64,000 nucleotides of DNA, taken from contig OZ007505.1 of assembly GCA_963931865.1 (NCBI GenBank), forward strand, positions 17,881,457 to 17,945,456. Direction: 5' to 3'. Position 1 is the stretch's first letter; every line of letters begins with the position of its first letter. A program made the translations under genes and the position numbers. Below the pieces are notes generated by a model. The model was not told where the DNA came from. It did no database searches and saw only the letters and a list, made by a program, of their open reading frames with translations. This DNA comes from Axinella damicornis. Taxonomy: Eukaryota > Porifera > Demospongiae > Axinellida > Axinellidae. Positions 46,900-58,269 of the stretch are shown piece by piece.

Positions 46900-49800
46900 C
46901 CATCGCCAAAGCACAGTCCACTAATCCCACTCACCCTGGACCAGATGTCCCAACACCAAGTGATTCTACCACTCTTGGTTATGGTATGTTTATTTAAGGA
47001 GTATCATATTCATGGCTGCATGTACTTCTAACCTTGCCAGTAGTAAGATGCAATATGTGCATGTGACTGCTTAATTTTTCCATCTATATCTATCCTCTTC
47101 CTCAATGAAGACCAAAAGGTCTTACAGGCAGCCATAGCTGTATCGAACTACGTCACTAGCGTACAGGCAGCCATAGGTGCATCAAACTATGTCACAGGCC
47201 AGACCAGCAGTACCAACACTCCCAGTCAACAAGAAGTGGATGATGTGGCATCTACTGAACCAAGAAATCCTGAGCCAAGTATATAATTATATTATGTACC
47301 TACCGTATTTCCACGAATAGACGCCGCCCTCGAATAAACGCAATTGGAGGCACTGAGTGAAATAAACGCCGCCCTCGAATACATGCCATGGCGGGTTAGG
47401 ACATGTGTAAAGTATGAAGATACAACATGGACACTTTGTACGTTTTCCAACAGTCGTGGAAGACAGCCTGGGTCCTCGAGCTCGTCGCCATCCCCCTCCA
47501 TATGCATCCCGCGAAGGCATCTTCTTCACCATCATCCTGGTCCCTTGTGTATCGTTTTGTCACAAAGTGACGGCTAATCAAAGCGCTCAGTGCTCAATAT
47601 GCGATTCAGCGGACGGCACTTGCCGAAACTTGCCCATTGTGAGTTGTTGTTTTGTGTTTCTCGACCGAATTTTGTGTGAGCCATACCTTCTCACCAGCTT
47701 GTCGACGCAATTCGACGGGGAGCTAGCTAGGGATGCTGTGTACATGGCACGGTTATACTGGCCAAAGCAATAAACGCCACCCTCGAATAAACGCCGCCCT
47801 CGAATAAACGCCGCCCTCGAATAGTCGCCGCACCAAACTGAACAACAAAATAAATAAACGCTGCGGCATCTATTTGTGGAAATACGGTATGTACCTTAAT
47901 ATCTTGCACTGTACACTGTTATGAGTGCTGGTCGGATGGAGGAATGGGGTTACCACTCATAGAAAAGACATTAAAGACGGACAGACTAATTATGGTAAGA
48001 TCTTCTATTGTAGCCCAGCCTCTGCAGGATAGTCCACAGCCTCCACTGGACAAGCCACGGCCACAACCGCACAAGCCACAGTCTCCACTGGAATCAGTTG
48101 TGACCCCTCCTCCTGCGTTAAGAGGTCCTGAATTTGGTAAGACATTGGTCAGCTGTGTAGCTGGATAATGATTCCTTCCCGCAACTACCGTATACCGGGA
48201 AATTTTGGCGATCGTTTTAATTTGGCGATTTGGCGATTCGGAAGTCAGTCGCCAAATTAAATAGTAAATGATCAACTGTTGGCGTGTGCAGTGAGGCAAG
48301 ACCACCTTGAAATTGCAAGACCCAACATACTACCTGCTGAGAACGGTCTACGGAGAAGTGCCTATTACTTCACGACAGTGCACTGAAGCTTACAGGCTGC
48401 TAAAAGTTATTATCCAGGTCATGGCCGACTGTGTACCTGTGTCGTGCATTACTGCCACAGCGTACGCATCCTGGGCATTGCTGTCTGACCTGATGATCTC
48501 CCGGATAGCTGTTCGCCAATTGTGGGCCTCCAGATACCACTGAAAACGTGATAGCCAATGAAGCTGCTCTCCGCTTCGTTCGTCTTTGTCGTGGGGCCAG
48601 GACTTCTCAATCTCGTGAAGTATAAGTCCTGTCACGCTCGCGGCGTGCATAGGCCTATAGCTAGTTACGTCATATTTTTTTCTGTCAATTGCCAAATTTT
48701 AAATTCGCCAAATTTTATACCAAGCCATTTCGCCAAATTTAATGGCCGCCAAAATTCAGTGGGTTTCTTTTGTGGGAGAAAACTGTGAATTTCGTGTTTC
48801 TGTAGTGATTCAGTTTATCTGTGAAAATCAACCTGGAATCGGTTCCAGGCACAGCGGCGTCCCTGTGCAACTGCAGTTGCTCCCACATGTAAAAATTGTC
48901 TCTACCCGAGTACTGATGTTTGCTTATTTCAAGCGCGCTGATTCCATTTTACCAAAGCTAGAAGGTCCACTATCGTTGGCTGTACCGGTTTCGACCATCA
49001 CGGCTGCCAACAAGGAAGTGAAACAGGTACTAGATCATCCAGCACCTCAGGTGGAACGAACCCTACTGACCTCCAAGTGGGGAAGTACAACTACTTCACT
49101 CCCAGAGAGAAGGCGCAGATAGCAAAACGAGCTGCCAAATGTGGTACCGTTCGTTATGGACTCCACTGGGTAGCTCTGTAACTGGCTCATCTTCTCACTT
49201 GCTTATCTTGAGCTCACTGGCTTTCCAATGGCATGTTAGTTGGTGTCACTGTGGCGAGTGGATTACTGCAAATCCATCAAAATCTGCAATTTGTGATCAC
49301 AAACTACATTTGGTGACTGTGAAGCTGGAATGCAGGAACATGGAATGGAACACAGAACAAAAGTATAAAGGTCAAACTTGGTAGTGGGATGGAGCACCAC
49401 AACTTATAAAATAGCCTGAAAGCACTTCTTGTATCTCAAACTGGGCCAGACTTGTTTTTGTACAACAGTTCAAGAAGCTCCGTGTGTTCGTCCAAAGTCC
49501 TCATCGATCTGACTCAAGTCAAATCTAGAGAACTATCACACACAGAAATCACAGAGTTGATTACTGATAGGTTAGGGCCAGGACAGGAATCAGCTCTTAG
49601 CTGACTGTTGGGCCTACAGGTGAGAGCTGTGCTACTCACGTAGTAGGCAGTATGGCCAAAATCGTACGCGTTGATGGATCCTGCAACAGTATTTCCTGTT
49701 AATTTCCTGTGCATTATTTCCATTCTGTGTTCCTTTCTACATTCTGGCCTTCCAGCTTTTACAACAATCACCTTGTAGTGAGTGAACTGCCTTATTATAT

Positions 49801-51498
49801 CACGGACCACAATGTGATATCATTCCTTCTCACTCACATGCAGATGAGAGACCAACTGTACAAGAGTTCCTGTCACTCAGTTGGAAGAATGGAGAAAGAA
49901 CAGAGGAGATTAGGATAATGGACGAAGTCAAACCTCGATGGAGAGAGTTTGGAATCGCATTAGGGTTTTCAGTTGGTGACCTTGATGCAATCGAGCTGGG
50001 AGGATTGAGGATTCCAGATCGCTGCATTCAGAGCGTTTTTGGAGAATGGTCACAAAAGATGTGCAGGACGTATCACTGGAAAGGCCTCATTACTGCACTC
50101 AACAAAGCTGGATTTCCTGATCTAGCCACTAGGGTGACATACGCTGTTGAACATCCTAGATTGCCTTCAACCCTAGGTAAGTTGAGTATCAAGAACTTCC
50201 TCGTCTGCATGTAAATTATTATTTCATGTGGCAATACTAACTAGTATAACTAGTGACACGTGATTCATGAAGGAAGAGTTGATGATCGAGTTGTGTGTGT
50301 GCATGTGCATGCTTGGCTATCACGTTTTATAATGATGTTTAGGAAGCAATTAGGAGCTACCATCTGAACATGAGCATAGGAACGTTAACATAAGCAACCT
50401 TTGATTTTCCTGAGAAACTAAGAGGAATCATTATTTCTGAATGTCTGGAGTATGATGAACCATCTTTACAACTGCATGCGCACACTTTCGAACATGTTCT
50501 GCTGTTGAATATCATTTTGTGCATCTTTTGTGGTCCTACCGTAGGCGCTCTAATTATGCATCACTCTAAAAATAATTTTTTTGCTATGTAATGCAACTGA
50601 ATAGAAGTTCAGTCGGATCTGCCAAATGGCGACGCAAGATTAGAACTACGACGCATGATTAGAAAACACTTCACTAGGTATTCGAGTCGAACGAGGTGTA
50701 GACAAGGCTATTGCATAGCGGTCGTGTCTGTTCCCAGTTGTCAGACCTTTTCTCCTACATGGGGCATCCGTATCCTTGTCTCAGTATACAGTAAGTAAGT
50801 TGCTTTCTCGTAGCTACCTTCATTGATGTCCCAGCCATATAGCAACTGTGCGTTCACTGGCAGTGATGCCCCCTGTTCGGCATTCAACTGTACTGCACTT
50901 TCGAACTTCATGTAGCTGCCGTGCCGTTATAGTTGTGTGATGCGGAAATGAGTCCCCGGAGTGCAACGCAATAATGATGCATAACTACAAAGGACACATG
51001 ATTAGAGCACCTACAGTACTTCACCTGTGAATACCATGAAATTATCTATGACTACATAACTTAATTTTGGTATCTTTATATTGGGCCTATTCGCGGACTG
51101 CAGAAAAGAAATGCTTTGCAAATGTTCCTTGCCAACATGGCATGTGCAACTGTGCCTTGCTGCTGCTGCTATCTGCATCTGAGTTGTAGAGGATGTATGA
51201 ACACCGGACAAGTCTTGTGAGGAGACGTTGATGGATGCCTTAAAGACCCCACCTAGCCTATGTTTTGAAGAGAGGAGGCTTTGTTTCTAGCCATGCTGCT
51301 GCGGCTATCTGTATCTGAGTTGTGGAGGAGCTATGAGGTCTAGTGAGAGACGTTCCCTAAAGATGCACCATTGCCATCGTGAGTTCACAGGAATAGGCTG
51401 CAGTGCAGTATTGAAGCCTCGTCCCAAGCTGCTTCTCTGGAGACTGAGTAAGGCATTCCTGTGAACTCACGATGGCTGAGCAAGGCTTAATGGACAGA

Positions 51499-51530
<32 letters not shown>

Positions 51531-52743
51531 ATCCATTTAATCTCACGTGAACCTAGCATGCATGGATCGGTCTCTGCATGCACTACTTCCTACGGGCTCC
51601 CAACACGCTCCTCTACAGCCTCAGATGGCAGTGGCATAACTATATACCAGTTACATAATTTATATGCTGTGTCAGCAAGGAACATTTCCGGTGTGTCTGG
51701 CATGAATCCACCAAGTCTGTAGTCCACAATTTGCATTAGGCCAACATAGTTTGGTCCATGTTAACAGATCTGCTGATTCTACATGTAAAGGAATATTAAG
51801 CAAACACCATAGTGCTGATAGTGCACATCTTATGCTGTATACGAATCTACTCCATTCAGGAGAACTATGGAACCACCAAAAGCTGAAACCATTCATCCTT
51901 TGGAACCCCAAACCCACTGGTACCGTGCTGGGGGTTGGGGCGTATGGCAGTGTGGTGGAAGTGGAGGTCAAAGGCACTGTCTGTGCTGGGAAGAAGTTCA
52001 GACATGATCTTTACACACGAGATGAAGCGATATTCTGTCAGATGTTCATTAAGGAGTACATATGCGTTCGTCAGCTTCAACACAAACACATTGTGCAATA
52101 TCACGGCATCTGCTCCCTCCCCGATTCAAAGTTACCCGTGCTGGTAATGGAGAGGCTGGAGACCAATCTTCACGACTACCTCCTCAATCCTGACAATGCC
52201 AACCTAAACCTTGCTGTCAAGGTGTCCATCTTGCGAGGCATAGCTAAGGGGCTTGTCTACCTACACAACCAGACACCAGCCATCATTCACAGAGATCTTA
52301 CTGCCAACAACGTACTTCTTGACTCAAAACTAGTCCCAAAGATCAGTGACTTCGGAAATTCACAAATTTTTGCTACCGATCCCAGTTCATCACTGAAAAC
52401 CATGACCAAGGTGCCGGGCACTCCACTGTATATGCCTCCAGAAGCATGTGACGATGATGCCAGGTACAACACCAAGCTTGACATATTCTCGTATGGTCAT
52501 TTGTCTCTCTTCGTTGCTACGCAAGTATTTCCTAGCTCTTTGCTCCCTGCTACCTTCTACAGTAATACTGGAGGGAAACGAAAGCAATTGGTAGCACGTT
52601 CTGAAGTTGAACGACGCGAGAAATACTTTGATATGCTTGGACACCAACACCCACTTGCGATGTTAATCGAACGATGTCTGGACAATGAACCTGAAGAACG
52701 ACCCAAAGCAACTGCTATAGAGACCCTGCTAGATCAACTGTGA
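46900..52743 (+). CDS. Death-domain + kinase gene 4: exons 46900-46983, 47111-47278, 48014-48136, 49844-50176, 51860-52743
   Basis: Five exons join with every intron in phase 1. The first three encode a Ser/Thr/Pro-rich linker (THPGPDVPTPSDSTT; a doubled AAI..SNYVT motif; PQPPLDKPRPQPHKP). Exon 4 is a Death domain (DERPTVQEFLSLS, VKPRWREFGIALGFS, HWKGLITALNKAGF). Exon 5 is a full kinase with GVGAYG, CAGKKF, HRDLTANN, DFGNS, YMPPEA and DIFSYG, ending at TGA 52741-52743. All catalytic residues are present. It is clearly related to copies 1-3 but diverged, with the Death domain N-terminal to the kinase. More 5' exons are likely because the first exon starts in phase 1. An AATAAA at 52822 could end the transcript. 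Function in immune or death signalling is inferred from the domains. Confidence 0.75.
47301..47889. mobile_element. TACCGTATTTCC-ended element in intron 2 of gene 4
   Basis: TACCGTATTTCCACGAATAG mirrors CTATTTGTGGAAATACGGTA. TGTACC is repeated at 47295-47300 and 47890-47895. Near both ends are tandem 'aataaacgccgccctcg' units (two at the left, three at the right), all in the same orientation. Confidence 0.7.
48187..48745. repeat. Element rich in 'ccaaatttt' with TACCGTATACCGGGAAATTT left end, intron 3 of gene 4
   Basis: The left end resembles the other TACCGTA elements. At 48690-48745 'cgccaaatttta' repeats mirror 'aatttggcgatt' at 48220-48260. The exact right end is not seen. Confidence 0.45.
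48890..49185 (+). pseudogene. Transposase-like N-terminal relic in intron 3 of gene 4
   Basis: One frame reads LMFAYFKRADSILPKLEGPL and VPVSTITAANKEVKQVL. After a one-base frame change at about 49048 it continues GKYNYFTPREKAQIAKRAAK before a stop at about 49183. From memory, 'GKY..(Y/F)(S/T)PE.KA.I.KYA' precedes a helix-turn-helix in transposase-like sponge proteins; I could not check this. Intron location, the frameshift and the early stop argue for a relic. Confidence 0.4.
50177..51859 (+). other. Intron 4 of gene 4, between Death domain and kinase
   Basis: It starts gtaagt and ends ..ctccattcag. It holds a diverged tandem duplicate ('atctg.atctgagttgt.gagga', 51172 and 51309), an inverted-repeat MITE at 51374-51475 (CCATCGTGAGTTCACAGGAA mirrored) and a poly-C run of about 30 at 51501-51530. 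No further exon is recognised. Confidence 0.55.
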
Positions 52744-54634
52744 CAAACTCACCTGCCAGAATGGGGATCTACCATTAGTAGAGCATCTGATTGAGATATC
52801 AACCACAAACTCTAGTTACAAAATAAACAAACAAGACATTGTATAATATTGGCATCCCAAGGCTTTATCTCAAACTGATAAGAATGATGATGTATGACAT
52901 GCTCTGTCTGGTTTTGTATAGTGTGGTTTTCAGTATATCTAATGACATCATCCTATTTGTGAATGGCATCACCCACTACTTTACCAACATACCCAACTTG
53001 TTACTTCTAGCCTCCTACCCGGCTCATTTCAGAAAGACCCTGGGCACTAGGCTAGTGATCATTGACGGCTCTCACGGTGGTGTCAGTGATAGGGGCTTGA
53101 GTTGTACAACTACTGACATGCACCACAATATAAGTAGCTAACACATCAGATTCTAGTCTCATTTCAGAGTGGGGGTCTGCAAACGAGACTAATCAGATTC
53201 TGGGACTGGAACCTATGGCTACATTCCATTCGGTTTCTTTGTAACACAAGTTTGTGTGCACTCATCGTCACATCATCAAACAGCTACATGTATTATTCTG
53301 CAGTTGCACTCTGTTGATATACAATTATTGAATTTATACCTGCAGCTGCAGCATGCATGCCCACCACTGAATTCTAGGTATAGTGGACACCAGTTATTTG
53401 ATCTCGTAACAACCTAAAATTAACAGTCATAACTGGTTGCAGCTTTACTCCCGAGATCCGTCACCTCGGATACAATTCACACAAGATCGAGGTACAACAA
53501 TACTGGATAGCAGAAATTCTCTTCTTCCAGATTTCAGATTTCAGGAGACCAGGAGTTGGAGGTGGAATGGTCTAATGTAAGTTAGGAACAACTGGAAAAT
53601 CAGCTGCTGACAGAGCACCCCCAGAAGTGTAATAGACCTGATTCGCAAGAATGAAATTCCAGGTTTCCATTGCTATGACAACAACAACCCCTTGTACCCA
53701 TTGGTCACCATGCCGATAGGCTGCATCCCAGATTTGAGATGTATAGTTACAGCCTTCAGAATTTCCCATTGAAGCCCATACAAATTAAAATATAAGAATT
53801 TTTCTACTGGTGGCGCCTCCAGTAGATTTTGTATGAGTTTCAATTTTGGGAGGCCATATAACTCAGACACTATACATCCTATTTACTTCAAATCTGGGAT
53901 GCAGCCTATCGGCATGGTGACCAATGGGTACAAGGGGTTGTTGTCATAGCAACGGAAACCTGGAATTTCATTTTCTGAATTTCATTACTGTTGTTGGTGG
54001 CAGTGCAATTGTGGCTGTGTCGCCCCTCATCTTGCGGATGGAGGACCAGCTAGTGTAGCAAAATAGATAGCGTCACACACTCGACCATGTGACTACGAAG
54101 ACGTCATTTGCACCCTCCCCTTATGAATACGTGATACGGTTACGTGCATGTGCAAACAGTGGAAACCAGGCCCCTTTCTCCTCGCCGTCTCGGGCCTGGG
54201 AACGAGGCTACCCTCTATGTATACTAATTTCCACGCCCCAATCTCAGTGTTTTAGTTGCCCCCTGGGATCGAGGCATCTTGCCCCCTGGGAACAAGGCAT
54301 CTTGATTTGCCCCTGGCATCTTTGCCCCCCTTGGAATGAGGCATCTTAGCCTCCTGGGAACAGTTCAGTTCAGTTCATTTTGATTTGATAACCCAGGAAT
54401 GCTGCATCTCCAATACAGAAGGTTGTCATGCAGGTCCTGCCCCATTAATGGGGGGTGGTGGTATGACATCGTAAAGCAATCGAGTTGAGCACTAGATACT
54501 CTCACTCTACCAGTGCACCACCGCACACCCTAACAAGGCATCTTTGCCCACTATAGGAATGAGATCGTTTTCCCCAGGTGTCCTTTGCCCCCCGGGAATT
54601 AACGAGGAATCCTTTGAATGAGTGCAAATAATAT
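52744..54634. other. 3' flank of gene 4; no further gene recognised
   Basis: Holds a possible polyadenylation signal AATAAA at 52822, the 38-bp mini-element at 53154, an inverted repeat at about 53649-53973 (ATGAAATTCCAGGTTTCC mirrored; arms of roughly 80-110 bp) and a minisatellite of 'tgccccctgggaa..aggcatct' units at 54255-54350. Confidence 0.5.
53154..53191. mobile_element. 38-bp palindromic mini-element with perfect 9-bp target duplication
   Basis: TAGTCTCATTTCAGA to TCTGCAAACGAGACTA, flanked by ATCAGATTC at 53145-53153 and 53192-53200. It is the smallest member of the family in the window. Confidence 0.85.
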
Positions 54635-55683
54635 GAAATTGTATGGGCTCATTGCTACGTAGTACTATTCCGAGAGGATTTATTGAGCTTATTCGTAGCA
54701 AGGACAACAGACTTTAATGGTAAGTCCAAACGTTTCGATCCGGAGATCTTCTCCAGTGGAAACTGAACTAAACAGCACAACCAAGGGTTAAGAATGTGGA
54801 GATGATGTCATTGATAAAAAATCTGGAAATTCCAGGAAATGAGAATAGAAATTGCAAATAAAAGAAATGGTGAAGAAATGGGAGGGGTGGGGGGTTTAGT
54901 CTGGGGTTGGTGACATTGGGGGTAGAGATGATGCAGGTAAGATTGGGTTCCAGATGGGGTTGATGTGAAGGTCACAGTCCAAGTTCATCGTCGGGCTGCG
55001 TTGCTGGATGTGAATGGCTTCAAGTGTTCTGCGATTCCAGTAGTGTGGGGCCGTAGATATGATCCTGGCTGCCTCCCAGTCCACTGCATGGTCCTCATTC
55101 CATGCATGTACTGCTATACCATTGTTCTTGTCAAATCTCCTCACAGCTGATCTGTGCTCTGTCACTCTCTTTTGCAGGGTTCTCCCCGTTTCCCCGATGT
55201 ATACGTGCTCACAGTCTTGGCATGGGATCTCGTACACCACACCCTTTCTCTGCCTCCCAGACCATGCAGTGACTGGGAGGCAGCCAGGATCATATCTACG
55301 GCCCCACACTACTGGAATCGCAGAACACTTGAAGCCATTCACATCCAGCAACGCAGCCCGACGATGAACTTGGACTGTGGCCTTCACATCAACCCCATCT
55401 GGAACCCAATCTTACCTGCATCATCTCTACCCCCAATGTCACCAACCCCAGACTAAACCCCCCACCCCTCCCATTTAATTCTTCACCATTTCTTTTATTT
55501 GCAATTTCTATTCTCATTTCCTGGAATTTCCAGATTTTTTATCAATGACATCATCTCCACATTCTTAACCCTTGGTTGTGCTGTTTAGTTCAGTTTCCAC
55601 TGAAGAAGATCTCCGGATCGAAACGTTTGGACTTACCATTAAAGTCTGTTGTCCTTGCTACGAATAAGCTCAATAAATCCTCT
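54635..55683. mobile_element. Penelope-like retroelement unit as an inverted dimer, with 12-bp target duplication
   Basis: 54896-55270 (minus) encodes a GIY-YIG nuclease domain: GVVYEIPCQDCEHVYIGETG, then R.L.KRVTEH, ending before TAG. Its 3' end (ARIISTAPHYWNRRTLEAIH..) is repeated on the plus strand at 55262-55456. Flanking non-coding (GATCGAAACGTTTGGACTTA) is mirrored on both sides, so arms 54674-55083 and 55262-55683 form an inverted repeat. TGCAAATAATAT occurs at 54623-54634 and 55684-55695. A C-terminal GIY-YIG with this Cys pattern is diagnostic of Penelope-like elements. The reverse transcriptase is absent. Confidence 0.75.
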
Positions 55684-55820
55684 TGCAAATAATATATAAT
55701 GGTCCAATAATTTAATTCAAATTAAAAATGTCATGCTCTCTGAGTGCTCCACATAAAACAGTCCAACTTGAAAAATAGAAGTCATCTATGTGATTGCCAT
55801 TTGAAATTAATCACCCACAC

Positions 55821-58232
55821 CTATCTTGCACAGCATCCACTTCCTCCACCTCCACTATCTGGCTTATCGAGTCTCACAGTACTTCTGTCCTCTGCCTGTT
55901 GCACAATTCCAGATTCGTGTTCTTGCTGTAACATTTGCTGCACAAGTTGACTAAGGAAGGGAGGGGGGAGGGAGGGGGATGGAAGGGGAGGGAGGGGGAT
56001 GGAAGGGGAGGGAGGGAGAGAGGGAGGGAGGGAGGGAAGGAGGGAGGAATAAGGGATGGAGGAGGGGAGGGAAGGAGAGCACAATTCAATCAGAGAACAA
56101 TTACGGAATCTGTTTTCATCCCAACCTTAACAGCACCTGGTAGCTGAGGCATGGTGTTAAGATTTCATAGCTTGGCCTATGTATTGCCCTCAGATTCTTA
56201 CACTTTGCACTTGTGCAATTAACCCCTCAGTACTTTCAGATTTTAAGTGCATGTGACTCACCGAAGTGCACTAGTGACTCACACCTTTGTGCTATGTATT
56301 GTAAACTGAAGCGTGTAAAGCAGACGGCATGTGAAGCACGCCTGTTCTAGGGGGTCTGGAGGCATGCCCCGCCAGAAAAGATTGAAAAAAATGGTTGCCC
56401 TAGGATTGAATCTGGTGGGTTTCGGCAGCTACCAATCTGGTGCGTCCGAGTAACAAGCTACACAGATACAGGAGGGAGGCTCTCTGATGCATATATCTGT
56501 CTGAAGAGAGAACTGTTGTGGTCGTGCTGCTAACATGAATAGACGCACAGAGAGCTACCTGGCACCAGAATGCTTACGTAGGCAAATGAGGAGGCAGTAG
56601 CTGAAGTGAGTGAAGCTACTTGTAGAATAATGATATACAAATTACGTATTTCACTTGCATGTCAGCATTTGAGGCAGTGCATCTGAGCTTGTGTTTTTAG
56701 TTTGGGGCTCAGAAGCACAGCATAGCTGCCACTGAGCTCAAAAGCAACCGTTACATGTGGTCCCCACCCTTATCCAAGTTTCAGAGATACTGTGTAACCT
56801 GCAAGCAAATATGCGATGGAGAGAGAATGACGTACTGCATAGCCTCTGCAATGTTCTTGTTCTCCTTCACCGAGATGAAGACCCACTGGAAGTATCCGTT
56901 CTCTTTTGCATATGTTGCAATCTCGTGTGAGGAGACCACCTTATTTGGTAAATCATCCTGGATAGGAATGGATATGAGTGGGTGGAAATCAATAGATAGA
57001 TGGGACATAATATGAGTGGTGTATAGCCAAGGAGGTGTGTGGGAGTGTGTGGGAGGGAGGATATACAGTCTACGGACTACACTGTATAGCCAAGGAGGTG
57101 TGTGTGAGTGTGTGGGAGGAAGGATATAATTATGTAATACAAGTAGCTTCGCTCGCTCAGCTACTTCCCCCTCGTTGGCCTATGTGAGTAATCCGGTGCC
57201 GGATAGCTCTCTGAGCAGAGCTGCTGCTCCTCGATTGCATCCGCTTCAGCTGCTGCTCCCCGCGCGATTGCATCGATCCGTTTCAACTGCTGCTGAGCTC
57301 CCGGCTTGCATCCGCTTCAGCTGCTGCTCGCCGCTTGCGTCCGCTTCAGCTGCTGCTCTCGATTGCGTCCGTTTCAACTGCTTCCGGATTGCGTCCGCTT
57401 CGGCTGCTGCTTCCCCAATTCAATTCTTCTCTCCGATTGCGTCCGCTTCAACTGCTGCTCCCCGATTGCGTCCGCTTCGGCTGCTGCTCCCCGCCAGCTG
57501 TTCTGGAAGATTCCAGCCATGTCCACTATTCTCGAACATTCTACGCAGAGTTCGAGGTTCAGTAAATCGAAGTATGAAGGTTGCGCGTCACTATAGTCTA
57601 GTCCCGCCCAACGAACATCCCACTTCCGTTACACACAGACAGACAGACAGACACACGGTTAAAATCTTAATGTATTGACAGTCTACGGACTACACTGTAT
57701 AAGCAGCTGACTATAAACAATGTAGTGGAAACAATACAGACACTCCTTAATTGGAAATAGAAGGTACGCAGATGAGTTTCAGTTTGGCTATGAGTACTAC
57801 CAAGTTATCTCTGGAGCCTCGTTCCCAGGCCATATGAAAATGAACGAGGGAACACACACATATTACTGCTGTTTAAGTTGACCATAACGATAACTCAATG
57901 TCACAAAACATTAACTACCAAATCTTTCAGGAGAAAATGTTGGCCACACTAAATGACACTAACACATAATAATACACCCACCCACTTTATTAGCTAGGAG
58001 TATGCATGGGATGGGCTCTCCGTTGGGAAGGACCACTTTAGAGTCCAGGTCGGCCTTCCAGTCCCGTGTGTGCTCAAACGTGTTCCGGTCTGTGACATCA
58101 AACAAGATCACACAGCCCGAGGCTCCACGGAAGTATGTCCGGGTCATTGCACGAAAACTCTCCTGACCAGCTATGTCCCACAGCTGTGTGTGTGTGGGTG
58201 TGTGGTGTTTGTGTGTGTGTGTGGGTGTGTGG

Positions 58233-58269
<37 letters not shown>

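Noticed and set aside
54965..55150. Plus-strand ORF matching the start of the minus-strand GIY-YIG ORF
   Set aside because: It is the antisense of the inverted arm; the identity results from the palindrome, and only the GIY-YIG frame has domain support.
57175..57678. 167-aa Ala/Ser/Leu-rich ORF
   Set aside because: Translation of the 29-bp minisatellite in a Rab intron; alternative frames are equally open.
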